A stretch of DNA of 64,000 nt from Bradyrhizobium sp. CCBAU 53351 (GCF_015291745.1 NZ_CP030059.1:372001-436000); one strand, 5' to 3'; positions 18,120 through 27,668 are shown, counted from the first letter of the stretch. Program-made: numbers and translations. The notes: a model not told the origin generated them from the sequence alone.

Positions 18120-18722
18120 ATGGACAAGACCCAGCCGCATCCGCTGTTCAAGCTGGCGACCGAGCTCGGTCCGCTGCTCGTGTTCTTCTTCGTCAATGCG
18201 AAGTTCAATCTGTTCGCGGCAACCGGCGCCTTCATGGTCGCGATCGTGGCGGCGATGGCGGCGTCCTATGTGGTGACGCGCCATATCCCGATCATGGCGA
18301 TCGTCACCGGCGTGATCGTGCTGGTGTTCGGCACGCTGACCCTGGTGCTGCACGACGAGACCTTCATCAAGCTCAAGCCGACCATCATCTACGGCCTGTT
18401 CGCCGCGATCCTCGGCGGCGGCCTGCTGTTCGGCCGCTCCTTCATCGCCGTGATGTTCGACCAGATGTTCAATCTGACGCCGCAGGGCTGGCGCATCCTG
18501 ACCCTGCGCTGGGCGCTGTTCTTCGCCGGCATGGCGGTGCTAAACGAGATCATCTGGCGCACGCAAAGCACCGACTTCTGGGTGAACTTCAAGGTGTTCG
18601 GCGTCACCCCGCTGACCATGATCTTCGCCGTCGCCCAGATGCCGCTGACCAAGCGCTATCACCTCGAGCCGGTGTCACTGGAGGCCAGCGAGGCCGAAGC
18701 GGGGGACGTGAGCAAGGGGTAG
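18120..18722 (+). CDS. yciB: septation protein A / YciB family inner-membrane protein
   Basis: A 200-residue integral membrane protein of the YciB/IspZ family, linked in other bacteria to septation and cell envelope synthesis. The N-terminus [26 protein letters not shown] is typical, and [21 protein letters not shown] closes the family domain. About five hydrophobic segments are visible. It begins two bases after ftsY and must be co-transcribed with it. The C-terminal tail (about residues 180-200) is acidic. Confidence 0.93.
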   Translation: MDKTQPHPLFKLATELGPLLVFFFVNAKFNLFAATGAFMVAIVAAMAASYVVTRHIPIMAIVTGVIVLVFGTLTLVLHDETFIKLKPTIIYGLFAAILGGGLLFGRSFIAVMFDQMFNLTPQGWRILTLRWALFFAGMAVLNEIIWRTQSTDFWVNFKVFGVTPLTMIFAVAQMPLTKRYHLEPVSLEASEAEAGDVSKG

Positions 18723-18938
18723 CGGCCGGCGCCGGCCGGGGCATCCAACCACCACCCTCTATTCACGCTGGCGTGCACTTCGCGCGCGCAACTGACCGGA
18801 TCGAGCGACGCGTCCGGCGGGTTCCTTCATCGCTCTATAACCGCAAGCTGAGATTCTTCAGCTCCGGACCTTGTCCGAACGGTCGCAGGCGATAGCCTCG
18901 GGTCGTGAAGAGAGGGTGGCACGCCGGAGGGCCCGGTG

Positions 18939-20135
18939 ATGAGTGCAAAACAGGACCAGACCGCTGAACACCTGATTCAGTACCTCCGGCAACTCGCTCC
19001 GCAGGTCCGGCGCCGCCTGCTTGCCGAACTGGAGCGGCTGCACCTCCTCGGCGAGGACATCCCGCATTCCGAGCCATTGATCGCGGCGCTGCGTGCCGAG
19101 TTTCGCAACACGGGCCCGAACCACTACCGCGTCGGAAATCCCTCACGTTACTTCTTCGAGCCGCTCGAGCCGGTGCTGGTGGACAGCGCGCCAGAGCGGG
19201 CCAATAGCGGACAGATCGCCCGTGGATCGCTCGCACCGATCTGGAGCCTCGTGACCGAGCAATTGCTGCGCAGCATGGCGGCCGACTACATCGCCAACGC
19301 GACGAAGGCCATCTCTGCCGACAAGCAGCCCGAAGCACGGCAGATGGCCCAGGCGTTCCAGAAGAAGGTGCTGACCTCTCTCAACGGCCAGCTTGGGTCT
19401 GCCGAGGGCGCAGCCGGCATTCGCGACGGGCTGATGGCCTATACCAGCTCCCATGCGACGTTCGATGACCTCAAGAAGATGCTGCGCTGTCTCGACCTGC
19501 AGCGGGAGCTCGACGAGTTTGGCCGTGCGCTTGCGCCGAAGATCGCCCGGCTCGAGGGCGCCAGCCTCGACAAGGTCCTTGGCCTCCTCAGCACGCTCAA
19601 GTCCAGGCGCGCCGATGCGGTGCCGTTCGCGCTCACGATCGTCGCAAGGCGTCTGGAACGTCCATGGGAGCTGCTGTCGCTCGCGACCACGACAGCCGAC
19701 GACCGGGCTGCGGCGCGGATCGCGGCGGGCCCCTTCGCGATCGCGGTTTCGATGGTGCTCGATCAGATCGAGCAGAAGCACCACCTCCTGCTCTTCGCGC
19801 TCAGGAACAATCGCCCGGTGCGGGCCAGGGAGATCGTGAGCGAGATCTACCGGATCGAGCAGGCACTGCGAACGCAGATCGAGCTCAAAGGGTCCGGCTG
19901 GGCCCAGCGCCTCGATGACCTCATGACGGATGTCCAAGCCGCCGTCGACGCGGAGGTCAGCAGCATTCCCGGCGATCACCGGCACCTGACGCACATTCTG
20001 GAATCGCCGCGGCTGCGCCCGGACGATTCCTTCGGCCACAAGGTCGGCCATATCTTCGAGAAGGGCTGGGATGCCGTGGCTGGCCTGCTCGCGGGCCACA
20101 CGGACCCGACCCATCGTCGCGACAACGTGCCGTGA
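18939..20135 (+). CDS. unrecognised 398-residue helical protein
   Basis: I do not recognise this protein. It is a mostly alpha-helical, soluble protein without signal peptide or clear membrane span. Visible segments are IQYLRQLAPQVRRRLLAELERLHLLGED, NHYRVGNPSRYFFEPLEPVLVDSAPERANSG, and a regulatory-looking stretch near 210-260. GGAGG eight bases before the ATG at 18939 fixes the start; a GTG one codon earlier is possible. It converges with ccmG (33-bp gap) and has no obvious functional neighbour. Confidence 0.75.
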   Translation: MSAKQDQTAEHLIQYLRQLAPQVRRRLLAELERLHLLGEDIPHSEPLIAALRAEFRNTGPNHYRVGNPSRYFFEPLEPVLVDSAPERANSGQIARGSLAPIWSLVTEQLLRSMAADYIANATKAISADKQPEARQMAQAFQKKVLTSLNGQLGSAEGAAGIRDGLMAYTSSHATFDDLKKMLRCLDLQRELDEFGRALAPKIARLEGASLDKVLGLLSTLKSRRADAVPFALTIVARRLERPWELLSLATTTADDRAAARIAAGPFAIAVSMVLDQIEQKHHLLLFALRNNRPVRAREIVSEIYRIEQALRTQIELKGSGWAQRLDDLMTDVQAAVDAEVSSIPGDHRHLTHILESPRLRPDDSFGHKVGHIFEKGWDAVAGLLAGHTDPTHRRDNVP

Positions 20136-20168
20136 ACTCACGCCCTCGGGCAGCTTGTCCGCGCCAGG

Positions 20169-20762
20169 TCAGCTTCCTGCCTTGAGCGCCTTCTCCAGCT
20201 CCGGCATCAGCACCGTCTTGAGGTTTTGCGCCGTGACCGGGCCGACCAGCTTGTAGACGATGGTGCCCTCGCGGCCGACGACGAAGGTTTCCGGCACGCC
20301 GTAGACGCCCCATTCGATCGAGGCGCGGCCGTTGGCGTCCACGCCGACGCGGCCGAACGGGTTGCCGTAGCGGCCGAGGAAGCGGCGCGCATTGTCGGCC
20401 GTGTCCTTGTAATTGATGCCGACCAGCTGGAAGCGCTTGTCTTTTGCCAGTTCGGTCAGAAGCGGTGCTTCGTCATGACAGGGCACGCACCAGGACGCCC
20501 AGACATTGACGAGACTGACCTTGCCCTTGAACGCGGCGGGATCGAGCCCCGGTACGTGCGCGTTGTCGGCCTGCAATCCCTCGAGTGGCGGCAGCACGGT
20601 CTGCGGCACCGGACGACCGATCAGCGCGGAGGGGATCCGAGAGATATCGCCGCTGCCGAGCCGGAACCAGAACAGCAGCGCAAGTCCGATGAAGGCGATC
20701 AGCGGCAGCACCATCAGGACGGTGCGGCGCTGCGGCGGCGCGGAGGCAGGTTGATCGGTCAT
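20169..20762 (-). CDS. ccmG: cytochrome c maturation thioredoxin CcmG (DsbE, CycY)
   Basis: Periplasmic membrane-anchored thiol reductase that keeps apocytochrome cysteines reduced for haem ligation. The 197-residue protein has one N-terminal anchor ([19 protein letters not shown], about 15-33) and the thioredoxin motif [11 protein letters not shown] with Cys92 and Cys95, plus the [12 protein letters not shown] cis-Pro loop. The start ATG overlaps the ccmD stop. In Bradyrhizobium japonicum the gene was named cycY (from memory). It ends the ccmA-B-C-D-G cluster. Confidence 0.96.
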   Translation of the reverse strand: MTDQPASAPPQRRTVLMVLPLIAFIGLALLFWFRLGSGDISRIPSALIGRPVPQTVLPPLEGLQADNAHVPGLDPAAFKGKVSLVNVWASWCVPCHDEAPLLTELAKDKRFQLVGINYKDTADNARRFLGRYGNPFGRVGVDANGRASIEWGVYGVPETFVVGREGTIVYKLVGPVTAQNLKTVLMPELEKALKAGS

Positions 20763-20944
20763 CGCAATTCCGTCGCGCTGCGGCCGGAACGGCGCGTGAT
20801 GCCGCGCTCCTCCAGCTCGCGCAGGCGCTGCGTCTGGTTGCGATGGTCGAGCGCGATCCAGCCGATCAGGATCGCGACCACGAGGGCCGCGGCGGCATAG
20901 GACGTCACGATGAAGGAGGCATAGGGACCCAGCGACATGATCAT
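20759..20944 (-). CDS. ccmD: heme exporter protein CcmD (CycX), small membrane protein
   Basis: A 61-residue protein with one membrane helix ([26 protein letters not shown]) and a charged cytoplasmic tail ([15 protein letters not shown]), the CcmD pattern. CcmD helps release holo-CcmE from the CcmABC complex. The start ATG at 20944 overlaps the ccmC stop (ATGA); a second ATG at 20938 is possible. Its stop overlaps ccmG. Confidence 0.93.
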   Translation of the reverse strand: MIMSLGPYASFIVTSYAAAALVVAILIGWIALDHRNQTQRLRELEERGITRRSGRSATELR

Positions 20945-21732
20945 GCGGCCCCGACTTCGTTCGACGCGTTTTGTCCGCGCGCGCCGGCACCGATCTCGCT
21001 CGAGAACGCGACACGGCTCGCCTGCATCATCTGCAGCGAGCGGACGCGGCGGCGCAGGATCTCGTTGCGCATCGCGGCCAGATGCAGCGTGACGAACAGC
21101 AGCGTGAAGGCGATCGCCATCACCAGCAGCGGAATCAGGAAGGATTTGTCGAGGGCCGATCCGCCCATGCGCATCACCGAGGCGGGCTGGTGCAGCGTGT
21201 TCCACCAGTCGACGGAGAATTTGATGATCGGCAAATTGATCGCGCCGACCAGGGTCAGCACCGCGGCGGCGCGGGCCGCGCGCGAGGGATCGTCGACCGC
21301 CCGCCACAGCGCCATCAGGCCGAGATACATCAGGAAGAGAATCAGCACCGAGGTGAGCCGCGCGTCCCATTCCCAATAGGTGCCCCACATCGGCCGGCCC
21401 CACAGCGAGCCCGTGAGCAGCGCGAGGAAGGTGAAGGCGGCGCCGATCGGCGCGGCCGCCTTGGCGGCGACGTCGGCGAGCGGATGACGCCACACCAGCG
21501 TTCCCAGCGAGGCGATGCTCATCACGCCCCAGACGAACATCGACAGCCAGGCATTGGGCACGTGGATGAACATGATCTTCACCGTCGCGCCCTGCTGGTA
21601 GTCGTCGGGTGCGAGCGCGGCTTGATAGAGACCGATCGCGAGCAGGACGACGGTCGCGGCCGCAAGCCACGGCAGGACCCGCGCTGTCAGCGCGAGGAAC
21701 CGCGTGGGGTTGGCGAGGTCGATCAGTGTCAT
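20941..21732 (-). CDS. ccmC: heme exporter protein CcmC (CycZ)
   Basis: Multi-span membrane protein that handles haem for delivery to CcmE. The 263 residues show about six spans, the tryptophan-rich [13 protein letters not shown] signature of the haem-handling protein family, and the conserved external histidines in [11 protein letters not shown] and WWNTLHQ. It follows ccmB by 91 bp and overlaps ccmD by four bases. Confidence 0.97.
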   Translation of the reverse strand: MTLIDLANPTRFLALTARVLPWLAAATVVLLAIGLYQAALAPDDYQQGATVKIMFIHVPNAWLSMFVWGVMSIASLGTLVWRHPLADVAAKAAAPIGAAFTFLALLTGSLWGRPMWGTYWEWDARLTSVLILFLMYLGLMALWRAVDDPSRAARAAAVLTLVGAINLPIIKFSVDWWNTLHQPASVMRMGGSALDKSFLIPLLVMAIAFTLLFVTLHLAAMRNEILRRRVRSLQMMQASRVAFSSEIGAGARGQNASNEVGAA

Positions 21733-21823
21733 GGTACCCTGATAATCGTCGATGGCCGCTCAGGCAATCAGCACGAAAGCGAGGGACGAAAGTTGATCGG
21801 GGTCAAGGTCGGCCGAGTCCATC

Positions 21824-22492
21824 CTAATCAAGTCCATGCCGCAGGCTCGCCGCGGCTGCGAAGGGGCCGATCACGAGGCTGACCAGCGACAGCGCGCACA
21901 GGATCGAGAACGGCGCGCCGAAGGTCATCGGGCCGACGATCACGGCCTGCGAGGCCGCTACGCCGAAAATCAGCACGGGAATCGACAGCGGCAGCACCAG
22001 CACCGCCATCAGCAGCCCGCCGCGGTGCAGCGTCACCGCCAGCGCCGCGCCGATCATACCGGTAAACGTCAGCGCCGGGGTACCCGCCAGAAGCGTCAGC
22101 GCCACCGCGCCGGTCGCGACCATGTCGAGGTTGAGCAGGAGGCCGAGCACGGGGGTTGCGACAATCAGCGGCAGGCCGGCGGCCAGCCAATGCGCCAGTG
22201 CCTTGGCGGCACAGGCGAGTTCCAGCGGCGTCCGGCTCATCGTGATCAGGTCGAGCGAGCCGTCCTCGTGGTCGGCCATGAACAGCCGGTCGAGGGTGAG
22301 CAGGCTCGCCAGCAGCGCTCCGAGCCAGAGGATGGCCGGCCCCAGCCGCGACAGCAGCGCCAGATCGGGCCCCACTGCGAACGGCATCAGCACCACCACG
22401 GTCAGGAAGAACAGCACCCCGATCAGCGCCCCGCCGCCGACGCGGAGCGCGATCCGGATGTCCCGGCGGACGATGGCGGACAGGGCGGTCAT
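21824..22492 (-). CDS. ccmB: heme exporter protein CcmB (CycW)
   Basis: Membrane subunit of the CcmAB ATPase that releases haem-loaded CcmE. The 222 residues carry six hydrophobic segments. The start at 22492 (MTALSAIVRRDIRIALRVGG) gives the standard length; the open frame to 22816 is Pro/Arg-rich repeat DNA. AGAAGGGCC is a possible ribosome-binding site. It is separated from ccmA by 286 bp of repeats. Confidence 0.96.
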   Translation of the reverse strand: MTALSAIVRRDIRIALRVGGGALIGVLFFLTVVVLMPFAVGPDLALLSRLGPAILWLGALLASLLTLDRLFMADHEDGSLDLITMSRTPLELACAAKALAHWLAAGLPLIVATPVLGLLLNLDMVATGAVALTLLAGTPALTFTGMIGAALAVTLHRGGLLMAVLVLPLSIPVLIFGVAASQAVIVGPMTFGAPFSILCALSLVSLVIGPFAAAASLRHGLD

Positions 22493-22544
22493 GAGGTGGC
22501 CCTTCTGGCGAAGCGGCCATGGGAGTCGGGCTGGCGCTGCGGGG

Positions 22545-22735
22545 ACGGTGCGCTCCCTCCCCCGCCTGCGGGGGAGGAGTGGGGAGAGGGGATCTCGACA
22601 ACGAAGATTTCCCCTGAGGATAGAACCCTCACCCGGCGCCTTAGCCGATGCAAAGCATCGGCGTTTTTTAGGGACGGCGGCCAGGGGCCGCCTATGCCGG
22701 CCTCTCCCGCAAGCAGGGAAGGCGAGGGGACGGAG
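22545..22735. repeat. repeat element between ccmA and ccmB, with an inner hairpin
   Basis: The outer arms are CTCCCTCCCCCGCCTGCGGGGGAGG and CCTCTCCCGC...GGGAAGGCGAGG. Inside, GCCGATGC-AAA-GCATCGGC is followed on the plus strand by GTTTTTT (22644-22669), which looks like a terminator facing away from the ccm genes. A relative of its left arm is at 16363-16397. Confidence 0.7.
22644..22669 (+). terminator. hairpin plus T-run, plus-strand orientation, in the ccmA-ccmB gap
   Basis: GCCGATGC, loop AAA, GCATCGGC, then GTTTTTT. The orientation is opposite to the ccm genes and no plus-strand gene ends nearby, so it may simply be part of the repeat. Confidence 0.4.
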
Positions 22736-22778
22736 CGGCCGCCACCTGGCCGCTCGGAAAGCTGAGGGTCGGGCCGCA

Positions 22779-23405
22779 TCACGCCACACCCCCGATCCGC
22801 AGCTCCCGCGACTCAATCCCCAACGGCGCGTGGGTCGCCGCGACGATCATGCCGCCGCGCGACAGGTGCTCGCGCATCAGGTCGCCGAACATGTCCTGTC
22901 CCGCCACATCCAGCGCGTTGGTCGGCTCGTCCAAGAGCCAGACCGGGCGGCGGACAGTCAGCAGGCGCGCCAGCGACAGGCGGCGGCGCTGGCCGGCCGA
23001 CAGGAAGCCGGCGGGCAGGTGGGTGGCGTGCGCGAGACCGACAATGGCGAGGCTCTCGGCGAAGTCAAAACGCTCGCCGCCGAGAAATTCGGCCCAAAAG
23101 GTCAGATTTTCGGCCACGCTGAGCGCCGGCTTGAGGGCATCGCGATGGCCGAGATAGTGGCACTGCTCGGGCAGCGTCAGCTCGGGATCGCCGCCCGCCA
23201 GCGCGATCTTGCCTTCCGCCGGCACGAGCAGGCCGGCGATCAGCCGCAGCAGCGAGGTCTTGCCCGATCCGTTGCGGCCGACGACCGCCACGGCCTCGCC
23301 GGAGACCGCGGCGAAATCGAGCCCGGCGAACACCTGGCGGCCGCCCCGCACGCAGGCGACCCCGTGTCCGGAGAGCTGCATCTCGCCTTGTTTCAGGTCA
23401 CTCAA
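22779..23405 (-). CDS. ccmA: heme exporter ATP-binding protein CcmA (CycV)
   Basis: ABC ATPase of cytochrome c maturation. The 208 residues carry Walker [10 protein letters not shown] (43-51), signature [15 protein letters not shown], Walker [13 protein letters not shown] and the switch histidine in ATHAPL. The start is TTG at 23405, with GAGG upstream; no ATG upstream fits. It is the first gene of the ccm cluster and is divergent from acnA. Confidence 0.96.
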   Translation of the reverse strand: MSDLKQGEMQLSGHGVACVRGGRQVFAGLDFAAVSGEAVAVVGRNGSGKTSLLRLIAGLLVPAEGKIALAGGDPELTLPEQCHYLGHRDALKPALSVAENLTFWAEFLGGERFDFAESLAIVGLAHATHLPAGFLSAGQRRRLSLARLLTVRRPVWLLDEPTNALDVAGQDMFGDLMREHLSRGGMIVAATHAPLGIESRELRIGGVA

Positions 23406-23492
23406 AACCGGGCCTCAGGAAAACTTGGGGTAGCGCATGGGAATTTTTGGCTGGCGGTTGCTGCGGCACGATTGTGGCTGTGGCGGCGCGGT

Positions 23493-23505
23493 TAGAAAGC
23501 TTCTA
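23493..23505 (+). promoter_or_regulatory. candidate Irr/iron-control element upstream of acnA
   Basis: A perfect 13-bp inverted repeat TAGAA-AGC-TTCTA, 117 bp upstream of the acnA ATG. The half-site matches what I recall for rhizobial Irr elements (TTCTA-type halves). TATAAG directly follows and could be a -10 box. It lies in the gap shared with divergent ccmA. Experimental support is not visible here. Confidence 0.55.
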
Positions 23506-23583
23506 TAAGCCCGGAACTACTTGATGCAGCAACTCAACCTGCCCCCGCAAGCGGCCCAGCCTAGATGTGCTGACGGTGTTAAA

Positions 23584-23599
23584 ATACCCTGCCGGGTAT
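23584..23599. promoter_or_regulatory. 16-bp inverted repeat close to the acnA start
   Basis: ATACCC-TGCC-GGGTAT ends 23 bp before the acnA ATG. It could be a second operator, a short leader hairpin or chance. Its role is unknown. Confidence 0.35.
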
Positions 23600-23622
23600 A
23601 ACTAACAATTGGGATTTCCTAC

Positions 23623-26343
23623 ATGACCTCGCTCGACAGCTTCAAATGCAAAAAGACCCTCAAGGTCGGCGCCAAGACCTATGTCTATTACAGCCTGCCC
23701 ACGGCCGAGAAGAATGGTCTGAAGGGAATTTCCAAACTTCCCTACTCGATGAAGGTCCTGCTCGAGAACCTGCTGCGCAACGAGGACGGCCGTTCGGTCA
23801 AGAAAGAGGACATCGTCGCCGTCTCGAAATGGCTGCGCAAGAAGTCGCTGGAGCATGAGATTGCGTTCCGCCCGGCGCGGGTGCTGATGCAGGATTTCAC
23901 CGGCGTGCCGGCGGTGGTCGATCTCGCCGCGATGCGCAACGCGATGCAGAAGCTCGGCGGCGACGCCGAGAAGATCAATCCGCTGGTGCCGGTCGACCTC
24001 GTCATCGACCACTCCGTGATCGTGAACTTCTTCGGCGACAACAAGGCTTTCGGCAAGAACGTCACCGAAGAGTACAAGCAGAACCAGGAGCGCTACGAGT
24101 TCCTGAAGTGGGGCCAGAAGGCGTTCTCGAACTTCTCCGTCGTGCCGCCCGGCACCGGCATCTGCCACCAGGTCAATCTCGAATATCTCTCCCAGACGGT
24201 GTGGACCAAGAAGGAGAAGATGACGGTCGGCAAGAAGACCGGCACCTTCGAGGTCGCATACCCTGACTCGCTGGTCGGCACCGACTCCCACACCACCATG
24301 GTCAATGGTCTGGCCGTGCTCGGCTGGGGCGTCGGCGGGATCGAGGCGGAAGCCTGCATGCTCGGCCAGCCGCTGTCGATGCTGCTGCCCAACGTCGTCG
24401 GCTTCAAGCTGAAGGGCGCGATGAAGGAAGGCGTCACCGCGACCGACCTCGTGCTGACAGTCACGCAGATGCTGCGCAAGCTCGGTGTGGTCGGCAAGTT
24501 CGTCGAGTTCTTCGGCCCCGGTCTCGACAATCTCTCGGTCGCCGACAAGGCGACGATCGCCAACATGGCGCCCGAATATGGCGCGACCTGCGGCTTCTTC
24601 CCGGTCGATGCCGCCGCGATCGACTACCTCAAGACGTCGGGGCGCGCCGCGCCGCGCGTTGCACTGGTGCAGGCCTATGCCAAGGCGCAAGGGCTGTTCC
24701 GCACCGCCAAGTCGCCCGATCCGGTGTTCACGGAAACGCTGACGCTCGATCTCGCCGACGTCGTGCCGTCGATGGCCGGTCCGAAGCGCCCCGAAGGCCG
24801 CATCGCGCTGCCGTCGGTCGCCGAAGGCTTCTCGCTCGCGCTCGGCACGGAATACAAGAAGGCCGAGGAGCCCAACAAGCGCTTTTCCGTCGAGGGCAAG
24901 GATTTCGAGATCGGCCATGGCGACGTCGTGATCGCCGCCATCACCTCCTGCACCAACACCTCGAACCCGAGCGTGCTGATCGGCGCCGGCCTCTTGGCCC
25001 GTAACGCCGCCGCGAAGGGCCTGAAGGCAAAACCGTGGGTGAAGACCTCGCTCGCCCCCGGCAGCCAGGTCGTCGCGGGCTATCTCGCCGATTCCGGCTT
25101 GCAGAAGGATCTCGACAAGGTCGGCTTCAACCTGGTCGGCTTCGGCTGCACCACCTGCATCGGCAATTCCGGTCCGCTGCCCGAGGAGATCTCGAAGTCG
25201 ATCAACGACAACGGCATCGTCGCCGCCGCCGTGCTGTCCGGCAACCGCAACTTCGAAGGCCGCGTCTCGCCCGACGTGCAGGCGAACTATCTCGCTTCGC
25301 CCCCGCTGGTCGTCGCCCACGCGCTCGCGGGCAGCGTTACCAAAAACCTTGCCGTCGAGCCGATCGGCGAGGGCAAGGACGGCAAGCCGGTGTACCTCAA
25401 GGACATCTGGCCCACGACGAAGGAAATCAACGCCTTCATGAAGAAGTTCGTGACCTCGACGATCTTCAAGAAGAAGTATGCCGACGTGTTCAAGGGCGAC
25501 GCCAACTGGCGCAAGATCAAGACGGTCGAGAGCGAGACCTATCGCTGGAACATGTCTTCGACCTACGTGCAGAACCCGCCCTATTTCGACGGCATGAAGA
25601 AGGAGCCGGAGCCGGTCACCGACATCGTCGAGGCGCGCATCCTCGCCATGTTCGGCGACAAGATCACCACCGACCACATCTCGCCGGCCGGTTCGATCAA
25701 GCTCACCTCGCCCGCGGGCAAATATCTCAGCGAGCACCAGGTGCGTCCCGCCGACTTCAACCAGTACGGCACGCGCCGCGGCAACCATGAAGTGATGATG
25801 CGCGGCACCTTTGCCAACATCCGCATCAAGAACTTCATGCTGAAGGGCGCCGACGGCAACATCCCCGAAGGCGGCCTCACCAAGCATTGGCCCGACGGCG
25901 AGCAGATGTCGATCTACGACGCCGCGATGAAGTACCAGCAGGAGCAGGTGCCGCTGGTGGTGTTCGCCGGCGCCGAATACGGCAACGGCTCCTCGCGCGA
26001 CTGGGCTGCCAAGGGCACGCGCCTGCTCGGCGTGCGCGCCGTGATCTGCCAGAGCTTCGAGCGCATCCATCGCTCCAACCTGGTCGGTATGGGCGTGCTG
26101 CCGCTGACCTTCGAGGAAGGCACCTCCTGGTCGTCGCTCGGCCTGAAGGGCGATGAGAAGGTCACGCTGCGCGGCCTGCAGGGCGACCTCAAGCCGCGTC
26201 AGAAGCTGACCGCGGAGATCGTCTCCGGCGACGGCTCGTTGCAGCGCGTTTCGCTGCTCTGCCGCATCGATACGCTGGACGAGCTCGACTACTACCGCAA
26301 CGGCGGTATCCTGCACTACGTGCTGCGCAAGCTCGCGGCCTAA
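23623..26343 (+). CDS. acnA: aconitate hydratase AcnA
   Basis: Converts citrate to isocitrate in the TCA cycle, with a [4Fe-4S] cluster. The 906-residue length is normal for bacterial AcnA/IRP-type enzymes. Cluster ligands are Cys443 (SCTNTSNPS) and Cys509/Cys512 ([12 protein letters not shown]). Domain 4 carries [16 protein letters not shown] and [18 protein letters not shown]. The leader contains two inverted repeats (23493-23505 and 23584-23599) that may control iron-dependent expression. A strong hairpin follows the stop. No good Shine-Dalgarno sequence is apparent. Confidence 0.98.
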   Translation: MTSLDSFKCKKTLKVGAKTYVYYSLPTAEKNGLKGISKLPYSMKVLLENLLRNEDGRSVKKEDIVAVSKWLRKKSLEHEIAFRPARVLMQDFTGVPAVVDLAAMRNAMQKLGGDAEKINPLVPVDLVIDHSVIVNFFGDNKAFGKNVTEEYKQNQERYEFLKWGQKAFSNFSVVPPGTGICHQVNLEYLSQTVWTKKEKMTVGKKTGTFEVAYPDSLVGTDSHTTMVNGLAVLGWGVGGIEAEACMLGQPLSMLLPNVVGFKLKGAMKEGVTATDLVLTVTQMLRKLGVVGKFVEFFGPGLDNLSVADKATIANMAPEYGATCGFFPVDAAAIDYLKTSGRAAPRVALVQAYAKAQGLFRTAKSPDPVFTETLTLDLADVVPSMAGPKRPEGRIALPSVAEGFSLALGTEYKKAEEPNKRFSVEGKDFEIGHGDVVIAAITSCTNTSNPSVLIGAGLLARNAAAKGLKAKPWVKTSLAPGSQVVAGYLADSGLQKDLDKVGFNLVGFGCTTCIGNSGPLPEEISKSINDNGIVAAAVLSGNRNFEGRVSPDVQANYLASPPLVVAHALAGSVTKNLAVEPIGEGKDGKPVYLKDIWPTTKEINAFMKKFVTSTIFKKKYADVFKGDANWRKIKTVESETYRWNMSSTYVQNPPYFDGMKKEPEPVTDIVEARILAMFGDKITTDHISPAGSIKLTSPAGKYLSEHQVRPADFNQYGTRRGNHEVMMRGTFANIRIKNFMLKGADGNIPEGGLTKHWPDGEQMSIYDAAMKYQQEQVPLVVFAGAEYGNGSSRDWAAKGTRLLGVRAVICQSFERIHRSNLVGMGVLPLTFEEGTSWSSLGLKGDEKVTLRGLQGDLKPRQKLTAEIVSGDGSLQRVSLLCRIDTLDELDYYRNGGILHYVLRKLAA

Positions 26344-26394
26344 GCGCGGATTTGTGAACGGTGGCTCACTGCGAAGTGAGTAGAAGGTTAAATG

Positions 26395-26420
26395 AAGGCG
26401 GCCTATCACAAGGCCGCCTT
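26395..26420 (+). terminator. terminator hairpin after acnA
   Basis: AAGGCGGCCT, loop ATCAC, AAGGCCGCCTT: a 10-bp stem. The T-run after it is weak. A second small hairpin, CTCACT-GCGA-AGTGAG, precedes it. Confidence 0.7.
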
Positions 26421-26573
26421 TCATGCGTTTGCGGCACGTTCGGATGGGCCCGCGCGGCGGAAAACGGTCCTTGGGCGGTTATCTGGACGGATGAAGTATC
26501 GTGCCCCGTAAGACTACGGTGACCATCAGGCGATAAGATCCCCCTCCACGAGTGACGGTGTGTGACGTTCGAC

Positions 26574-27350
26574 ATGACAACAATGACGGCTTCTCATCTG
26601 GTTTCACGTTGGTCCGGTGCCCTCTGGTCGAGTGCTCTCGGCCTTTGTGCCATCGTCGCCGTCGTCGTTCCCGCCTCTGCCGATCCCCGCGCCGTTGTCG
26701 AATTGTTTACCTCGCAAGGCTGCTCCTCCTGTCCGCCCGCCGACCAGATCATCGGCGATCTCTCCAAGGATCCGTCGATCATCGCGCTGAGCATGCCGAT
26801 CGATTATTGGGACTATCTCGGCTGGAAGGACACGCTGGCGGATTCGCGCTTCTCTGCACGACAGCGTGCCTATTCGAAGATGCGCGGCGACCGCGAGGTC
26901 TACACCCCGCAGGTCGTGGTCAACGGCTCCACCCATGTCATCGGCAGCGACCGTACCAGCATCGAGAATGCGATCGGCAAGACCGACAAGGGTGTGGGCG
27001 TGATGAGCGTGCCGGTGACGATGTCGCTCGCGGGCAAGCAGATCAACGTCTCGGTGGCCGCGAGCAAAGAGCCGGCCGTCTCGCATGGCGAGGTCTGGAT
27101 CTGCTCAATCGCCAAGTCGGTCCCGATCGCAATCACCCGCGGCGAGAATCGCGGGCAGCAGGTCACCTATCACAACGTGGTGCGCAACCTGCTCAAGGTC
27201 GGTGACTGGACCGGACGTTCGGAAAGCTGGACGGTGCCGATCGAGAATTTGACGCGCGACGGCGTCGACGGCGCGGTGGTCTACGTCCAGGACGGCAGCC
27301 GCGAGCGGCCGGGCCCAATGCTCGGCGCGGCATACACGTCGCTGCATTGA
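26574..27350 (+). CDS. DUF1223 family thioredoxin-like exported protein
   Basis: A 258-residue protein of the DUF1223 family. An N-terminal signal peptide ends near VVPASA. The core begins VVELFTSQGCSSCPPADQII with Cys50 and Cys53 in a CxxC-like motif, then PIDYWDYLGWKDTLADSRFSARQRAYS and YTPQVVVNG, which is the family pattern and suggests a thioredoxin-like fold. The start could be ATG 26574 or GTG 26562; no good ribosome-binding site decides. Its redox role is inferred from the fold only. Confidence 0.87.
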   Translation: MTTMTASHLVSRWSGALWSSALGLCAIVAVVVPASADPRAVVELFTSQGCSSCPPADQIIGDLSKDPSIIALSMPIDYWDYLGWKDTLADSRFSARQRAYSKMRGDREVYTPQVVVNGSTHVIGSDRTSIENAIGKTDKGVGVMSVPVTMSLAGKQINVSVAASKEPAVSHGEVWICSIAKSVPIAITRGENRGQQVTYHNVVRNLLKVGDWTGRSESWTVPIENLTRDGVDGAVVYVQDGSRERPGPMLGAAYTSLH

Positions 27351-27381
27351 AGTAAGCACAGCATCTCGGCAATTGTTGCTC

Positions 27382-27534
27382 GTCATTCCGGGCGCGCGAA
27401 GCGCGAGCTAGGGTGCGCAATTGCGCACCTTAGAATCCATCTATCCATGGACAAGCTGAGAAATGGATTCTTAGATGCGCAATTGCGCATCGTAGTTCGC
27501 GCCAAGAGGCGCGCCTCGGAATGGCAGCGCGCCA
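27382..27534. repeat. composite inverted-repeat element with twin GCGCAATTGCGC palindromes
   Basis: The arms CATTCCGGGCGCGC and GGCGCGCCTCGGAATG flank AGAATCCAT and ATGGATTCT. Each arm has an 18-bp perfect palindrome: GGTGCGCAATTGCGCACC (27412-27429) and GATGCGCAATTGCGCATC (27474-27491). It is related to the element at 36348-36457, which lacks these palindromes. Confidence 0.8.
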
Positions 27535-27553
27535 GCAACATCCCGACACAAAC

Positions 27554-27668
27554 AAAAAAGGACCAACTTGCGTTGGCCCTCCTTGTCGTGCGTACAGACC
27601 CGATCCTGTTCGACCCCGGGGGGCTGGGGGCTGAGGAATCCGGAACCGAAAGGACCGGGTCAACGCAC
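27554..27668 (-). ncRNA. candidate structured small RNA with its own terminator
   Basis: On the minus strand, GTGCGT...ACGCAC (27588-27668) closes a long imperfect hairpin with further pairings CCCG/CGGG, TCCT/AGGA and a GUUCCGG/CCGGGGU stem around a C-rich loop. It is followed by CCAAC-GCAA-GTTGG and AAGGA/TCCTT with a T6 run (27554-27584), a plausible terminator. No protein gene ends here on that strand. I cannot match it to a named family; it lacks SRP and 6S hallmarks that I know. Confidence 0.45.

Noticed and set aside
22644..22669. True terminator of ccmA transcription
   Set aside because: The T-run follows on the plus strand only; on the ccm strand no T-run follows the hairpin.
23602..26424. 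940-codon open frame antisense to acnA
   Set aside because: High-GC codon bias leaves long open antisense frames. The translation is rich in Val/Asp/Gly/Arg without domain logic, and the acnA frame is certain.
27588..27668. SRP RNA or 6S RNA identity for the hairpin
   Set aside because: The conserved apical loop of SRP RNA is absent, and I see no typical central-bubble pattern of 6S RNA; genomic neighbours also differ from the usual 6S locus.
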